Counted from the first letter of the stretch, positions 26,409 to 34,517 are shown. The stretch is 64,000 nt of DNA from Azospirillum sp. (GCA_016124535.1 WGNK01000006.1:62001-126000); one strand, 5' to 3'. The notes: generated by a model from the letters alone, not told the origin. Program-made: numbers and translations.

Positions 26409-26690
26409 ATGCGCTGGCAGAAGGGCGAGTACTACGACAAGCGGGCTGCCAAGCAGTTGCGCGTTGAAGATGTCGAGCGCGCCGAGCGCTGGCTTGAAAA
26501 ACTGACAGAGACGCCGCCGCCGGGCGACCTGAAACTGAAACCGATGGAAGGCCACAACCGGGTCTTGTGCGAGGCCCGGGCCGGCGGCCAGAATCGCTTC
26601 ATCCTGCGCCTGACCCGCGACGGGGTCGGCCCGCTGTTCATCGTCGAGGATGTCGGCCCCCACGACATCTACAAGAAGCACCGCCCATAG
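26409..26690 (+). CDS. RelE/ParE-like toxin candidate
   Basis: A 93-residue basic protein beginning MRWQKGEYYDKRAAK. The second half, GHNRVLCEARAGGQNRFILRL followed by FIVEDVGPHDIYKK, has the beta-strand pattern and basic residues of RelE/ParE-fold ribonuclease or gyrase toxins. It has normal GC content, unlike the front of the preceding gene. The tight spacing of three bases suggests translational coupling. A Gp49-like or unrelated small protein remains possible. Confidence 0.5.
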   Translation: MRWQKGEYYDKRAAKQLRVEDVERAERWLEKLTETPPPGDLKLKPMEGHNRVLCEARAGGQNRFILRLTRDGVGPLFIVEDVGPHDIYKKHRP

Positions 26691-26693
26691 TCG

Positions 26694-26750
26694 GTTTCCA
26701 AAGGCCGCCGGCCTTTGGTGGGGGTGCAGGGGGCGAAGCCCCCTGATCGG
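26694..26750. repeat. Dispersed palindromic repeat, copy 1
   Basis: Two adjacent dyads: CCAAAGGCC..GGCCTTTGG at 26698-26718, and AGGGGGC-GAA-GCCCCCT at 26728-26744. The same arrangement in reverse orientation occurs at 57424-57480. It probably also terminates transcription between the convergent toxin-like and slipin genes. Confidence 0.7.
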
Positions 26751-26755
26751 GTGCC

Positions 26756-27520
26756 TTACGCCGTCCCCCGGCCCTTGCCGAAGGCGGAGAACAGGTCGAG
26801 CGGCAGCGGGAACAGGATGGTGTTGGTGCGGTCGCCGGCGATGTCCTGCATGGCGGAGAGGTAGCGCAGTTCCAGCGCGCGGGGCTCCTTTGCCAGGGTT
26901 TTGGCGGCTTCAAGCAGCTGCAGGGCGGCCTGGCTTTCGCCCTCGGCATTGATCACCTTGGCGCGGCGGATGCGTTCGGCCTCGGCCTGCTTGGCGATGG
27001 CGCGGACCATCGATTCCGAGATATCGACGTGCTTGATCTCGACATTGGCGACCTTGATCCCCCAGGCTTCGGTCTGGCCGTCGAGAATGGCGCGGATATC
27101 GGTGTTGAGCTTGGTCCGTTCCGACAGCATCTGGTCGAGTTCGTGCTGGCCCAATACCGAGCGTAGCGTGGTTTGGGCCAATTGACTGGTCGCGGCCATG
27201 AAGTTCTCGACCTGGTTGATCGCCTTGCCGGTATCGACCACGCGGTAATAGATCACCGCATTGACCTTGACCGAGACGTTGTCGCGCGAGATCACGTCCT
27301 GGGCCGGCACATCGTGAACGCGGGTGCGGATATCGACCTTGACCATCTGCTGCACCACCGGAATCAGCAGGAACAGGCCAGGGCCGCTGACGCCGCTGAA
27401 GCGGCCGAGGGTATAGACGACGCCGCGCTCGTATTCGCGCAGGATACGCACCGACGAGGCCAGGAACATGACCACCGCGACCGCGACGATCGCGATGATG
27501 GGCAGGCTGCCGAGATTCAT
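26756..27520 (-). CDS. Slipin, stomatin/prohibitin-like SPFH protein
   Basis: A 254-residue membrane-anchored protein. One N-terminal membrane segment (about 5-25) is followed by the SPFH/Band 7 domain (ILREYERGVVYTLGRF, then DIRTRVHDVPAQDVISRDNV) and a helical stretch EAERIRRAKVINAEGE. These proteins form oligomers in membrane microdomains. The partner NfeD protease is encoded directly upstream, the standard pairing. ATG at 27520 has a GGGAGGA ribosome site. Confidence 0.93.
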   Translation of the reverse strand: MNLGSLPIIAIVAVAVVMFLASSVRILREYERGVVYTLGRFSGVSGPGLFLLIPVVQQMVKVDIRTRVHDVPAQDVISRDNVSVKVNAVIYYRVVDTGKAINQVENFMAATSQLAQTTLRSVLGQHELDQMLSERTKLNTDIRAILDGQTEAWGIKVANVEIKHVDISESMVRAIAKQAEAERIRRAKVINAEGESQAALQLLEAAKTLAKEPRALELRYLSAMQDIAGDRTNTILFPLPLDLFSAFGKGRGTA

Positions 27521-27546
27521 GAACAAATCCTCCCTTGCACTTGAAC

Positions 27547-28917
27547 TTATTGTATTTGACGGTTATCCGGTTCAACCGCCAGAGTAAGGCCCTGAACCTG
27601 CTTGATGCGAACCGGCTGGCCCGGCCGGCAGGGGCGACCGCCGACCGCGCGCCAGGTCTCGCCGCCGACCGCGACCAGACCCTCGCCGCCGGCCCAGGAC
27701 ACCACCGTCGCCACCGAACCAAGCAAGGCCTCGGTGCCGGTACTGACCGGCCGTCGATGGGCGCGTGCCGCCAGCCAGAAGGTAATCAGGACGAGGCCCG
27801 CGGTGGTCGCGGCGGTGACCGCGATCACCGGCCATGACACTCCGAAACCGGGGAGACCGGCATCAAACAGCATGGTCGCCCCGAGCACGAAGGCGCCGAT
27901 ACCGCCAAGGCCAAGCACGCCGAACGACGGCACGAAGGCTTCGGCGATCATGAAGCCGAGCCCGAGCGCCACCAGCCCCATCCCGGCAAAGCTGACCGGC
28001 AGCACGCTGAGCGCATAGAAGGCGCAGAGCAGACTGATCGCCCCGATCACTCCGGGCGCGATCAGGCCCGGATTGGCCAGCTCGAAAATCAGACCATAGA
28101 CGCCGACCAGCATCAGAATGAAAGCGACATCGGGATCGGTCAGCAGCGATAAAAGACTGATCCGCCAATCCGGTAGGAAGCTCTGAACCACCGCACCAGC
28201 GGTGTGGACGGTCATCGGGGCGCCGCCGACCATGACGGTGCGGCCATCGAGCTTGGCCAGCAGGTCAGCGGTGTCGGCGGCGATCAGATCGATCGCGCCC
28301 TGCCCGAGTGCCTCGGTAGCGGTCAGGCTCGCCGCCTCGCGCACCGCCTTCTCGGCCCAGTCGGCGTTGCGGCCGCGCAGTTCGGCCAGGCTGCGGATCC
28401 AGGCAACCGCGTCGTTGACCGATTTGCGCGCCATGGCATCCCCGTCCGCCGGTTTCCCCTCCTTGTCCTTTTCGGGAGTCGGCTCGGGCAGCCCGGGCAA
28501 TGGCGACCCCAGAGCCACCGGCGTCGCCGCCCCGAGATGAGTGGCGGGGGCCATCGCCGCGATCTGGGCGGCATAGAGCAGATAAGTCCCGGCGCTGGCC
28601 GCCCTGGCACCGCCGGGAGCGACGAAGCCGACCACCGGCATCGGTGCCGCGAGCATGCTGCGCACCATCTCGTGGGTGCTGGACAGCAGGCCACCCGGCG
28701 TATCCAGGCGCAGGATGACCAGGCGGGCATGGCGCTTGGCGGCTTCGCTGAGGCCGGTACTGAGGTACTCCGCGGTTGCCGGTCCGATCGGCCCTTCCAC
28801 GGTCAAGATCACCGCCGGCCCGGCGCTGCCGGTCTGGGCGGCGACTTCGCCGACCGGCAGGATCAGAATCGCCAGGGCGAAGGCTGCCGATGCCAGGGCA
28901 ACACGACAGTCGGACAT
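27547..28917 (-). CDS. NfeD family membrane serine protease
   Basis: A 456-residue protein with a signal peptide, an N-terminal ClpP-like protease domain and a C-terminal membrane plus OB-fold part. The likely catalytic serine lies in ARAASAGTYLLYAA and the lysine in MARKSVNDAV. Four to five membrane segments follow (about 255-390), and then a soluble NfeD OB domain ending GQPVRIKQVQGLTL. This 1510-C-like class cleaves the C-terminus of stomatin partners, here the slipin 26 bases downstream. ATG at 28917 begins just before the signal peptide; the longer open frame upstream is not supported. Confidence 0.9.
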   Translation of the reverse strand: MSDCRVALASAAFALAILILPVGEVAAQTGSAGPAVILTVEGPIGPATAEYLSTGLSEAAKRHARLVILRLDTPGGLLSSTHEMVRSMLAAPMPVVGFVAPGGARAASAGTYLLYAAQIAAMAPATHLGAATPVALGSPLPGLPEPTPEKDKEGKPADGDAMARKSVNDAVAWIRSLAELRGRNADWAEKAVREAASLTATEALGQGAIDLIAADTADLLAKLDGRTVMVGGAPMTVHTAGAVVQSFLPDWRISLLSLLTDPDVAFILMLVGVYGLIFELANPGLIAPGVIGAISLLCAFYALSVLPVSFAGMGLVALGLGFMIAEAFVPSFGVLGLGGIGAFVLGATMLFDAGLPGFGVSWPVIAVTAATTAGLVLITFWLAARAHRRPVSTGTEALLGSVATVVSWAGGEGLVAVGGETWRAVGGRPCRPGQPVRIKQVQGLTLAVEPDNRQIQ

Positions 28918-29024
28918 CTCCCGAACCTCGCAGCAGTTTCCAGGCCGAGCATGATAAGACGTCGCGGGCACGCTGTCCAAGTCATTGATGCGACAGTCCC
29001 CGCCGGAAAGCCGTCCCCGAGGGC

Positions 29025-29882
29025 TCAGCCCGGCACCTGCGCGCGCAAGCGTGGCCATTGTTCGGGCCAGCAGCAATGGTGGTCGGTGCCGGGGACCACG
29101 ACCAGCGCGCTGCCGGCGTCGAGGCCGGCGCGGGCCAGATAGGATTTTACGATTGCTGCGGGAACCACCTCGTCATCGGCGCCGACAAAGTGGACCTGGG
29201 GCAACGCCGCGGTTCGCGCCGTCTCGTCGGCCGGATTGAGCGAACCGGTGAGCGGCGAGACCTGGTGCCAGGACGTCCAGGCGCGATGGTCGAGCGGCCC
29301 GGCGACGGTGGCCAGCGCCGCCACATCGGATCGCCGCCCCGCGACCAGAGCCGCCACGTCGGCGCCGCCGGAATAGCCGATCAGCACCACGGTGCGGGCA
29401 CCGGTCCGGCGCTTGACCTCGTCGATCACAGCGGTGGTGGCATCGATCACCTCGGGCGCGAAGCGGTGCGACGACCAGTATTTCGCGGTACAGCCGCGCG
29501 CGCTGTCGTTGTCGGTATACTGGCAGGGCCGGCCGAGATAGAGCACCGCGCGGCCGGGGTCCTTGGTCGCCAATTCCAAGGCGACCGGATCCCGCGGGGT
29601 CGGATCGCCGGACAGCCGGGTCTTGTTCAGCCAGGCCAGTCCATCACCCTCGATATAGACGATCAGCCGCTCGGCCGGTGCCGCCGCCCTCAGCCAGCCG
29701 GTCAGCACGAAGGGGCCACCGTCGATACGAATTTGGGTAAACCCGGCGGCCGCGGCGATCTGTGCCGCCTCCTCCCGCCGCGCGTCCGGCCCGGTCGAAC
29801 ACGCCGCCAGGATCGCCGATGCCAGCAACGCCGCCAACCGGACCTTCCGCCGCCTGGCTGTCGTCATTGTCAACACCGCCAT
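29025..29882 (-). CDS. Alpha/beta-hydrolase lipoprotein
   Basis: A 285-residue lipoprotein. The signal ends in a lipobox ASAILAAC with lipidated Cys28. The mature part has an alpha/beta-hydrolase plan: the YIEGDG oxyanion segment, the nucleophile elbow GYSGG, an acidic residue in VGADDEVVP and the final DHHCCW histidine. Substrate unknown; an esterase or lipase role is likely. ATG at 29882 or at 29867 are both possible. It is transcribed toward nfeD. Confidence 0.75.
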   Translation of the reverse strand: MAVLTMTTARRRKVRLAALLASAILAACSTGPDARREEAAQIAAAAGFTQIRIDGGPFVLTGWLRAAAPAERLIVYIEGDGLAWLNKTRLSGDPTPRDPVALELATKDPGRAVLYLGRPCQYTDNDSARGCTAKYWSSHRFAPEVIDATTAVIDEVKRRTGARTVVLIGYSGGADVAALVAGRRSDVAALATVAGPLDHRAWTSWHQVSPLTGSLNPADETARTAALPQVHFVGADDEVVPAAIVKSYLARAGLDAGSALVVVPGTDHHCCWPEQWPRLRAQVPG

Positions 29883-29996
29883 TCCAACCCCGCTCGCGTC
29901 ACTCAGTCACAGCCAAACTCGGCAACCGGGCGGGGCTTGTCAAGCCGCGGCGGTTCCGCGACACTCATACGCAATCGAACCAAGGTGCCCGAACCG

Positions 29997-30872
29997 ATGC
30001 TGCCGACCTTCATGACCCCGCCGAGTTTCCTCGGCTGCCAACGGACCAGCCCCGACGGGCTGTGCGTCGCCGGGATTCCGTTCGACCTCGGCACCACCAA
30101 CCGGCCGGGTGCCCGCTTCGCACCTCAGGCGGTGCGTCTGGCCAGCCGGATGCTGGTCGATGGCGACAACCCCTCCGGCTGGCGGGATCCCCTGCAGTTC
30201 GGCTTCGCCGATGTCGGCGATTTCCGGATCGCGCTCGGCGAAATCCCAGGCTCGCTCGCGCTCATCGAGACGCAAGCGGCCGCTCTGCCCCACCTGGCCG
30301 CGATCGGCGGCGACCATACCGTCACGCTGCCGCTGCTGCGCGCGCTGGCCAAGCGCACCGGGCCGCTCGGGCTGGTCCATTTCGACGCCCATGTCGACAC
30401 CTGGCCGGACAATTTCGGCCAGGTCTTCGCCCATGGCTCGGCGTTCTATCACGCGATCGAAGAGGGTCTGGTCGATCCGGCGCGGATGATCCAGATCGGC
30501 ATCCGCTCGCCGTTGCAGCGCAAAACCTGGGACTGGACGGTCGGCCAGGGCGTCACCATCGTGTCGGCCGAGGACGTCCATTTGCGTGGACCGATCGCCG
30601 TCGCCGAGTTGATCCGCCAGACCGTCGGCAGCGGTGCAGTCTATCTCAGTTTCGACATCGACGCCCTCGATCCTGCGTTTGCCCCCGGCACCGGTACGCC
30701 CGAGATCGGCGGGCTGGCGACCTGGCAGGCGATGGCGATCTTGCGCCGGTTGGGCGGGCTGGCCTTCGCCGGCATGGACGTGGTCGAGGTCTGCCCGCCT
30801 TACGACAGCGCCGAGATCACCGCGCTCGCGGCAGCCACCGTGCTGTGGCAGTATTTGTGTTTGGTCGGGTAG
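29997..30872 (+). CDS. speB: Agmatinase/arginase family ureohydrolase
   Basis: A 291-residue binuclear Mn enzyme of the ureohydrolase family. Metal ligands are seen in GGDHTVTLP, HFDAHVDTW and SFDIDALDPAFAPGTGTPEIGG. It hydrolyses agmatine or another guanidino compound to urea and an amine; agmatinase is favoured because genes for ornithine decarboxylase, homospermidine synthase and polyamine uptake lie nearby. No arginine decarboxylase is in the window, so guanidinobutyrase is also possible. ATG at 29997 has AAGGTG upstream; the open frame before it is not coding-like. Confidence 0.85.
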   Translation: MLPTFMTPPSFLGCQRTSPDGLCVAGIPFDLGTTNRPGARFAPQAVRLASRMLVDGDNPSGWRDPLQFGFADVGDFRIALGEIPGSLALIETQAAALPHLAAIGGDHTVTLPLLRALAKRTGPLGLVHFDAHVDTWPDNFGQVFAHGSAFYHAIEEGLVDPARMIQIGIRSPLQRKTWDWTVGQGVTIVSAEDVHLRGPIAVAELIRQTVGSGAVYLSFDIDALDPAFAPGTGTPEIGGLATWQAMAILRRLGGLAFAGMDVVEVCPPYDSAEITALAAATVLWQYLCLVG

Positions 30873-30913
30873 GAGCGGCAAAGTCTGAAATGGGCGCCAA
30901 TCCCGGCCAATGA

Positions 30914-31984
30914 CTAGTGTTCGACGTCTTTGAAGATATAGGCCGCGAGTGCAAGCTGGGAGGCAATGTATAAGCCGATGCTTGATCGGGCAACGGCGGA
31001 GACGGCTGCCGGGCTATATCCTGATACGACCATAGTTTCCGCACCAATTACAGTAAATATTGCAACGGCTATAGCCGAAAATGTGCTGACCTGGACCAGA
31101 TCGGATAAAGAGAACGTGGGCATCGGCGGTAGAGAACTATCAATAATGTACTTGTTACCGACCGCGCCAAACAGAGCGCCGACCACCATATTCAATCGAG
31201 CGATCAGCGGAACCGCAAGGCGCGTCGCCTCGAACGATTCAACAAGCAAAGTCACACCAGTCAGCATGTCAGCAACAAAAAACCCGAGAAAGGCGGTGCT
31301 GAAGACTCTGGCACCAGCATGATCCAGGGTGATCGTTGTTGTAACCCTTGAATATGTAGAGGCTTCTTGATTTCCGGTACCAAAGTCCGTCTGGTAAACC
31401 GCATATCCGCTTTGCACGTCTATCGCCCGAAAACTCCAGCCTGGCAAAATAATGCTATTATCAAATTGGGCATTGTCAGAATTTACCACAAATCTATGTT
31501 TTGAGGCATCATCCGCAGCTCCCTCAATAACAATCTTAAGTTTTTGCGTATCAAATGGAAACCACCGAACATCCCAGACCTGACTTATTGTTGCTGTATA
31601 TTTCATGCTGCGGTAAAATTTTCCATCGGAAAGGCGTTCTGTAGACAAAGAGTCGATTTTGATGTCCCTTCCGCCGATGATCTCAATCGCTTTTTCAGGC
31701 TCATAATTTTCGTCGTCCGACTTGAACCAAAGCCAAAATGATACTTTGTATGAGCCGGCGATATAGTTAAAATCAAAGAGATTCGAGATATAAATTCCGA
31801 CGTCGACCACTCTGAATTTTTCCTGATCCGGGGTATTTAGCGCCTGGGTGCTTGAGCACATGATAAAAAATACCAGAATCACACCAATGGCCGTGCGCAA
31901 GGGCCGATGTGCGGCTGCACCGTCTCGGATGTGTCGTACCAATACACTGGAACTGGCAGGGCTTTTGATCGGCCGGCAGAACAC
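30914..31984 (-). CDS. Pentameric ligand-gated ion channel-like membrane protein
   Basis: A 356-residue protein in AT-rich DNA. After a hydrophobic export segment (about 31-47) comes a beta-rich ligand-binding-type domain: VDVGIYISNLFDFNY, SFWLWFKSDD, and VWDVRWFPFDTQKLKIVIE with the FPFD motif at 142-145 typical of the Cys-loop family. Four membrane segments follow (about 226-249, 256-276, 295-315 and 330-351). The pore segment differs from textbook channels. I chose the GTG at 31984 because AAGGAG lies six bases before it; other starts are TTG at 31900 and 32152. Probably horizontally acquired. Confidence 0.65.
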   Translation of the reverse strand: MFCRPIKSPASSSVLVRHIRDGAAAHRPLRTAIGVILVFFIMCSSTQALNTPDQEKFRVVDVGIYISNLFDFNYIAGSYKVSFWLWFKSDDENYEPEKAIEIIGGRDIKIDSLSTERLSDGKFYRSMKYTATISQVWDVRWFPFDTQKLKIVIEGAADDASKHRFVVNSDNAQFDNSIILPGWSFRAIDVQSGYAVYQTDFGTGNQEASTYSRVTTTITLDHAGARVFSTAFLGFFVADMLTGVTLLVESFEATRLAVPLIARLNMVVGALFGAVGNKYIIDSSLPPMPTFSLSDLVQVSTFSAIAVAIFTVIGAETMVVSGYSPAAVSAVARSSIGLYIASQLALAAYIFKDVEH

Positions 31985-32365
31985 AGGATGCTCCTTCGGT
32001 TTGGCCGCGTCAGGACCCGTCGCCGTTTCGCTCCCTCGCTTGGGCTGGCACTCGCGGCACCGAGAGCAAACCGGATCCCCCGAGCCCGACGCACGATCTT
32101 GGATCGCCGGACCTAGGTTACGTCGCTGGTCTGACCGGTTCAAAGGCGTCAACAGGCCCGATCACCAGCGTTCAGACGGCTCCAAAAAACATGACTCTAC
32201 AATGAATTCGCGAATTTTTGCCTCCCCGTCCCAGCGATTGCTGCCATGCAATATTTTTGCGTTGCAAAATTATTACTAAAATGCGATATAGTTTTTTGTA
32301 TATCGAAAAAATACCCGTCTGTGGGAAACGTCAAGAATGTGTGCCCGGAATTTGGAGGACTGAAC
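31985..32365. other. Divergent intergenic region with promoter-like AT-rich patch
   Basis: About 380 bases between the channel-like gene and the His-repeat gene. The left part is GC-rich; the right part (32200-32330) is strongly AT-rich and includes the candidate promoter at 32262-32292. No gene is supported here. Confidence 0.5.
32262..32292 (+). promoter_or_regulatory. Candidate promoter of the His-repeat gene
   Basis: TTGCAA (32262-32267) and TATAGT (32287-32292) are separated by 19 bases in an AT-rich patch 74 bases before the ATG. The spacing is longer than ideal. Confidence 0.35.
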
Positions 32366-32680
32366 ATGGTTTCCCAAGATTCTGGCGGTCGAGTCGGGAC
32401 TAAATGCCCGGCATCCCCATCGGTAGGGCTCGATGGTTACCCAGCCTGTGAGGCATCTCCCTTCTATGATGCCCCAGTCTTCGATACCGAGCGGCACATC
32501 CCCGTCGTCAGCACCGAGCATCATGTACCGGTGGTCAGTACCGAGCACCACGTGCCTGTCGTCAGTACCGAGCACCATGTCCCCGTGGCCAGCACCGAGC
32601 ACCATGTCCCCGTGGTCAGCACCGAACACCGCGTTCCGGTCATCAGTATTAAGCACGTCCACCGCGTCGCAACGGCATAG
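32366..32680 (+). CDS. Histidine-rich nonapeptide-repeat protein
   Basis: A 104-residue protein of unknown function. Residues 1-38 are a unique N-terminus with two cysteines (KCPAS, PACEAS); residues 39-101 are seven tandem nine-residue units with consensus VSTEHHVPV. Unit 1 (FDTERHIPV) and unit 7 (ISIKHVHRV) are divergent. The central units are nearly identical. A strong GGAGG lies seven bases before the ATG at 32366, which decides the frame. There is no signal peptide. His pairs with Glu suggest metal binding; a repeat-core peptide precursor is another option, but no modifying enzyme is adjacent. Confidence 0.6.
   Translation: MVSQDSGGRVGTKCPASPSVGLDGYPACEASPFYDAPVFDTERHIPVVSTEHHVPVVSTEHHVPVVSTEHHVPVASTEHHVPVVSTEHRVPVISIKHVHRVATA
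32480..32668 (+). repeat. Seven tandem 27-bp coding repeats
   Basis: Units start at 32480, 32507, 32534, 32561, 32588, 32615 and 32642. The core is GTCAGYACCGAGCACCAYGT followed by six or seven variable bases. Central units differ mostly at third codon positions, so the protein sequence is kept while the DNA varies. Confidence 0.9.
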
Positions 32681-32790
32681 CGATATGCTTCTGCATTGCG
32701 TCCGGGGTGGGGTGCATCCTACGGCGCCACCAGAAGCGAACCGGTTTGCGGCAATTTCCGCTGGCTTCGTCGCAGCGAGGCGGACCGCCG

Positions 32791-32848
32791 CCATCTCATT
32801 GGCGGAGAAGTCTCCGCCGCCATCTCATTGGCGGAGAAGTCTCCGCCG
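32791..32848. repeat. Tandem duplicate of a 29-bp palindromic unit
   Basis: Two identical 29-base copies (32791-32819 and 32820-32848). Each contains the palindrome GGCGGAGA-AG-TCTCCGCC. They lie between the His-repeat gene and the leader of the decarboxylase gene. Confidence 0.9.
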
Positions 32849-32893
32849 CGGGCGGCTCCCGGCCTCCGATTTGAAAAAACTCCGGCCAAAACC

Positions 32894-33233
32894 TTGACAT
32901 TCGAAATATAGTGCGTATTTGGTGCCCCCAGACGCACACGCACGTGCCTATGGCCCTTTGGGGTTATGCGACGACGGACGCGTCCTTTTTGGCGGAGCCG
33001 GCCATTCCGTGGGCCGGTACCCGAAAGGGAGGTGGACATGGTTGTCACCCGCACGGTGCGGCAGTCGCCCCACAGACAGCACAGTATGTGACCGCGGCCG
33101 GCGATCGGTTCTGACGATCGCTCGTCGTGGTTTGCCCCCTGCCGTCACGCGGCTCTCCTGCCTTTTTCAAAAGGCGGGGCCGCGCCACCGCCGTTTGGCC
33201 ACATTCCGTGTCTGCCTCGTGGGAGAGTCCCAG
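32894..33233 (+). ncRNA. Structured 5' leader of ornithine decarboxylase, speF-like candidate
   Basis: A long untranslated leader starting near a TTGACA at 32894-32899, whose -10 partner is weak (TATTTG at 32916). It holds several hairpins: CCGGCC/GGCCGG at 32998-33017, GCGATCG/CGATCGC at 33101-33121 with a 7-base loop, and GCCTTTT/AAAAGGC at 33160-33175, as well as a 17-codon ORF with a strong ribosome site. Alphaproteobacterial ornithine decarboxylase genes are known to carry a conserved leader called the speF motif. I infer this is such an element but could not align it. Confidence 0.5.
33038..33091 (+). CDS. Upstream leader peptide, 17 codons
   Basis: ATG at 33038 follows GGGAGG at 33027-33032, the best ribosome site in the leader. 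It encodes MVVTRTVRQSPHRQHSM then TGA. The peptide is rich in Arg and His. A hairpin directly follows the stop codon. In enterobacteria a short peptide before speF stalls ribosomes in response to ornithine, so an analogous role is possible, though the sequence is different. Confidence 0.5.
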   Translation: MVVTRTVRQSPHRQHSM

Positions 33234-34517
33234 ATGTATCTGGCCCGCCTCAAAGAAAACGTATTGCCCTTTCGTCAGAGCACCCGTGGCCCCAGCCGCT
33301 TCCGGTCGGTCGAGGCCGCGGTCGCCGCCGTTCGCCCGAACGTGCCGATGCTGTGCCTGCATCCGGTGGCGCTGGTCGCCGCCGCCGCGCGCTTTGCCAA
33401 CGGCTTTGCCGGGCGCGTGCTCTACGCCGTCAAGTGCAACCCGGAACCGGCGGTGCTGCGCGCCCTGGTCGAGGGCGGCATCCGCCATTTCGACTGCGCC
33501 TCGCTGACCGAGGTCCGGACGATCCGCCGCTTGGCGCCGAACGCCGAAATTGCCTTCATGCATCCGGTCAAGCCGCGCCCGGCGATCCGCGAGGCCTATG
33601 GCGCGCACGGCGTGCGCTGCTTCGTGTTCGACAGTGCTGCGGAACTGGCCAAGATCGCCCAGGAGACCGAACAGGCCGGCGACCTCACCCTGGTGGTGCG
33701 GCTGGGCCTGCCCAAGGGCGACGCCCGGCTCGACCTGTCCGGCAAATTCGGTGCCGAGCCGGCCGAGGCGGTGCGCCTGCTGCGCGCGGCCCGCGGACGG
33801 GCGGTGCGCCTCGGGCTCAGCTTCCATGTCGGCTCCCAATGCCTGGAACCGGCGGCGTTCGCCCGCGCGATCGCGCTCGCCGGTGCGGTGATCGCCGAAG
33901 CCGGGGTCGTGCTGGATGTGCTCGATGTCGGCGGCGGTTTTCCGGTCGCCTACCACGACCAGGAGCCGCCGGCACCGGCCGCCTACTTCGCCGCGATCGA
34001 CCAGGCGGTGTCCGCCCTAGAGATGGCCGTCCCGGACCTGGCCGGCGGGGTCGAGCTCTGGTGCGAGCCGGGTCGTGCCCTGGTCGCCTCCGGCCAGACC
34101 GTGGTGGTCCAGGTACTGGGCCGGCGCGGCGACTACCTGTTTGTCAATGATGGCGTCTATGGCACGCTGGCCGATGCCGGAGCATTGAACTTCCGCTATC
34201 CGTGCCGGCTGATCCGGGCCGATCGCCCGCCGGCCTCGACTGATTTGCAGGAGTTCGGCCTGTTCGGCCCAACCTGCGACAGCGCCGACCGTATGGACGG
34301 CCCGTTTCTCCTGCCCGCCGACGTGGCCGAGGGCGACTGGATCGCGTTCACTCAGATCGGGGCCTACGGTACGGTGATGCGCACCGGGTTCAACGGCTTC
34401 GACGAGGCGATTTCGGTCGAGATCGCCCCATCGGCGCGGCGCGAGCGGGTCGCCACGGGCTATCATCTGGCACGCGGCCAGGGATTTGCGCCTGGGATGG
34501 CGCGGCTGATCGGTTAA
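33234..34517 (+). CDS. Ornithine decarboxylase, fold type III
   Basis: A 427-residue PLP enzyme of the alanine-racemase fold that makes putrescine from ornithine. PLP lysine is Lys67 in YAVKCNP; other motifs are HFDCASLTEV, SFHVGSQ, DVGGGFPV, CEPGRALVA and the cross-dimer catalytic cysteine Cys348 in GPTCDSAD. The last motif favours ornithine over diaminopimelate as substrate; lysine activity is possible. The ATG at 33234 is preceded by GGGAG. Homospermidine synthase follows 51 bases later and uses the product, so the two form a pathway unit. Confidence 0.92.
   Translation: MYLARLKENVLPFRQSTRGPSRFRSVEAAVAAVRPNVPMLCLHPVALVAAAARFANGFAGRVLYAVKCNPEPAVLRALVEGGIRHFDCASLTEVRTIRRLAPNAEIAFMHPVKPRPAIREAYGAHGVRCFVFDSAAELAKIAQETEQAGDLTLVVRLGLPKGDARLDLSGKFGAEPAEAVRLLRAARGRAVRLGLSFHVGSQCLEPAAFARAIALAGAVIAEAGVVLDVLDVGGGFPVAYHDQEPPAPAAYFAAIDQAVSALEMAVPDLAGGVELWCEPGRALVASGQTVVVQVLGRRGDYLFVNDGVYGTLADAGALNFRYPCRLIRADRPPASTDLQEFGLFGPTCDSADRMDGPFLLPADVAEGDWIAFTQIGAYGTVMRTGFNGFDEAISVEIAPSARRERVATGYHLARGQGFAPGMARLIG

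Noticed and set aside
32480..32668. Possible CRISPR array
   Set aside because: The 27-base repeats are contiguous without spacers and stay in one coding frame.
32276..32794. Minus-strand frame across the His-repeat region, also repetitive
   Set aside because: The repeat is seen in both directions by necessity. The plus frame has a strong ribosome site and third-position drift in codons; the minus frame has neither.
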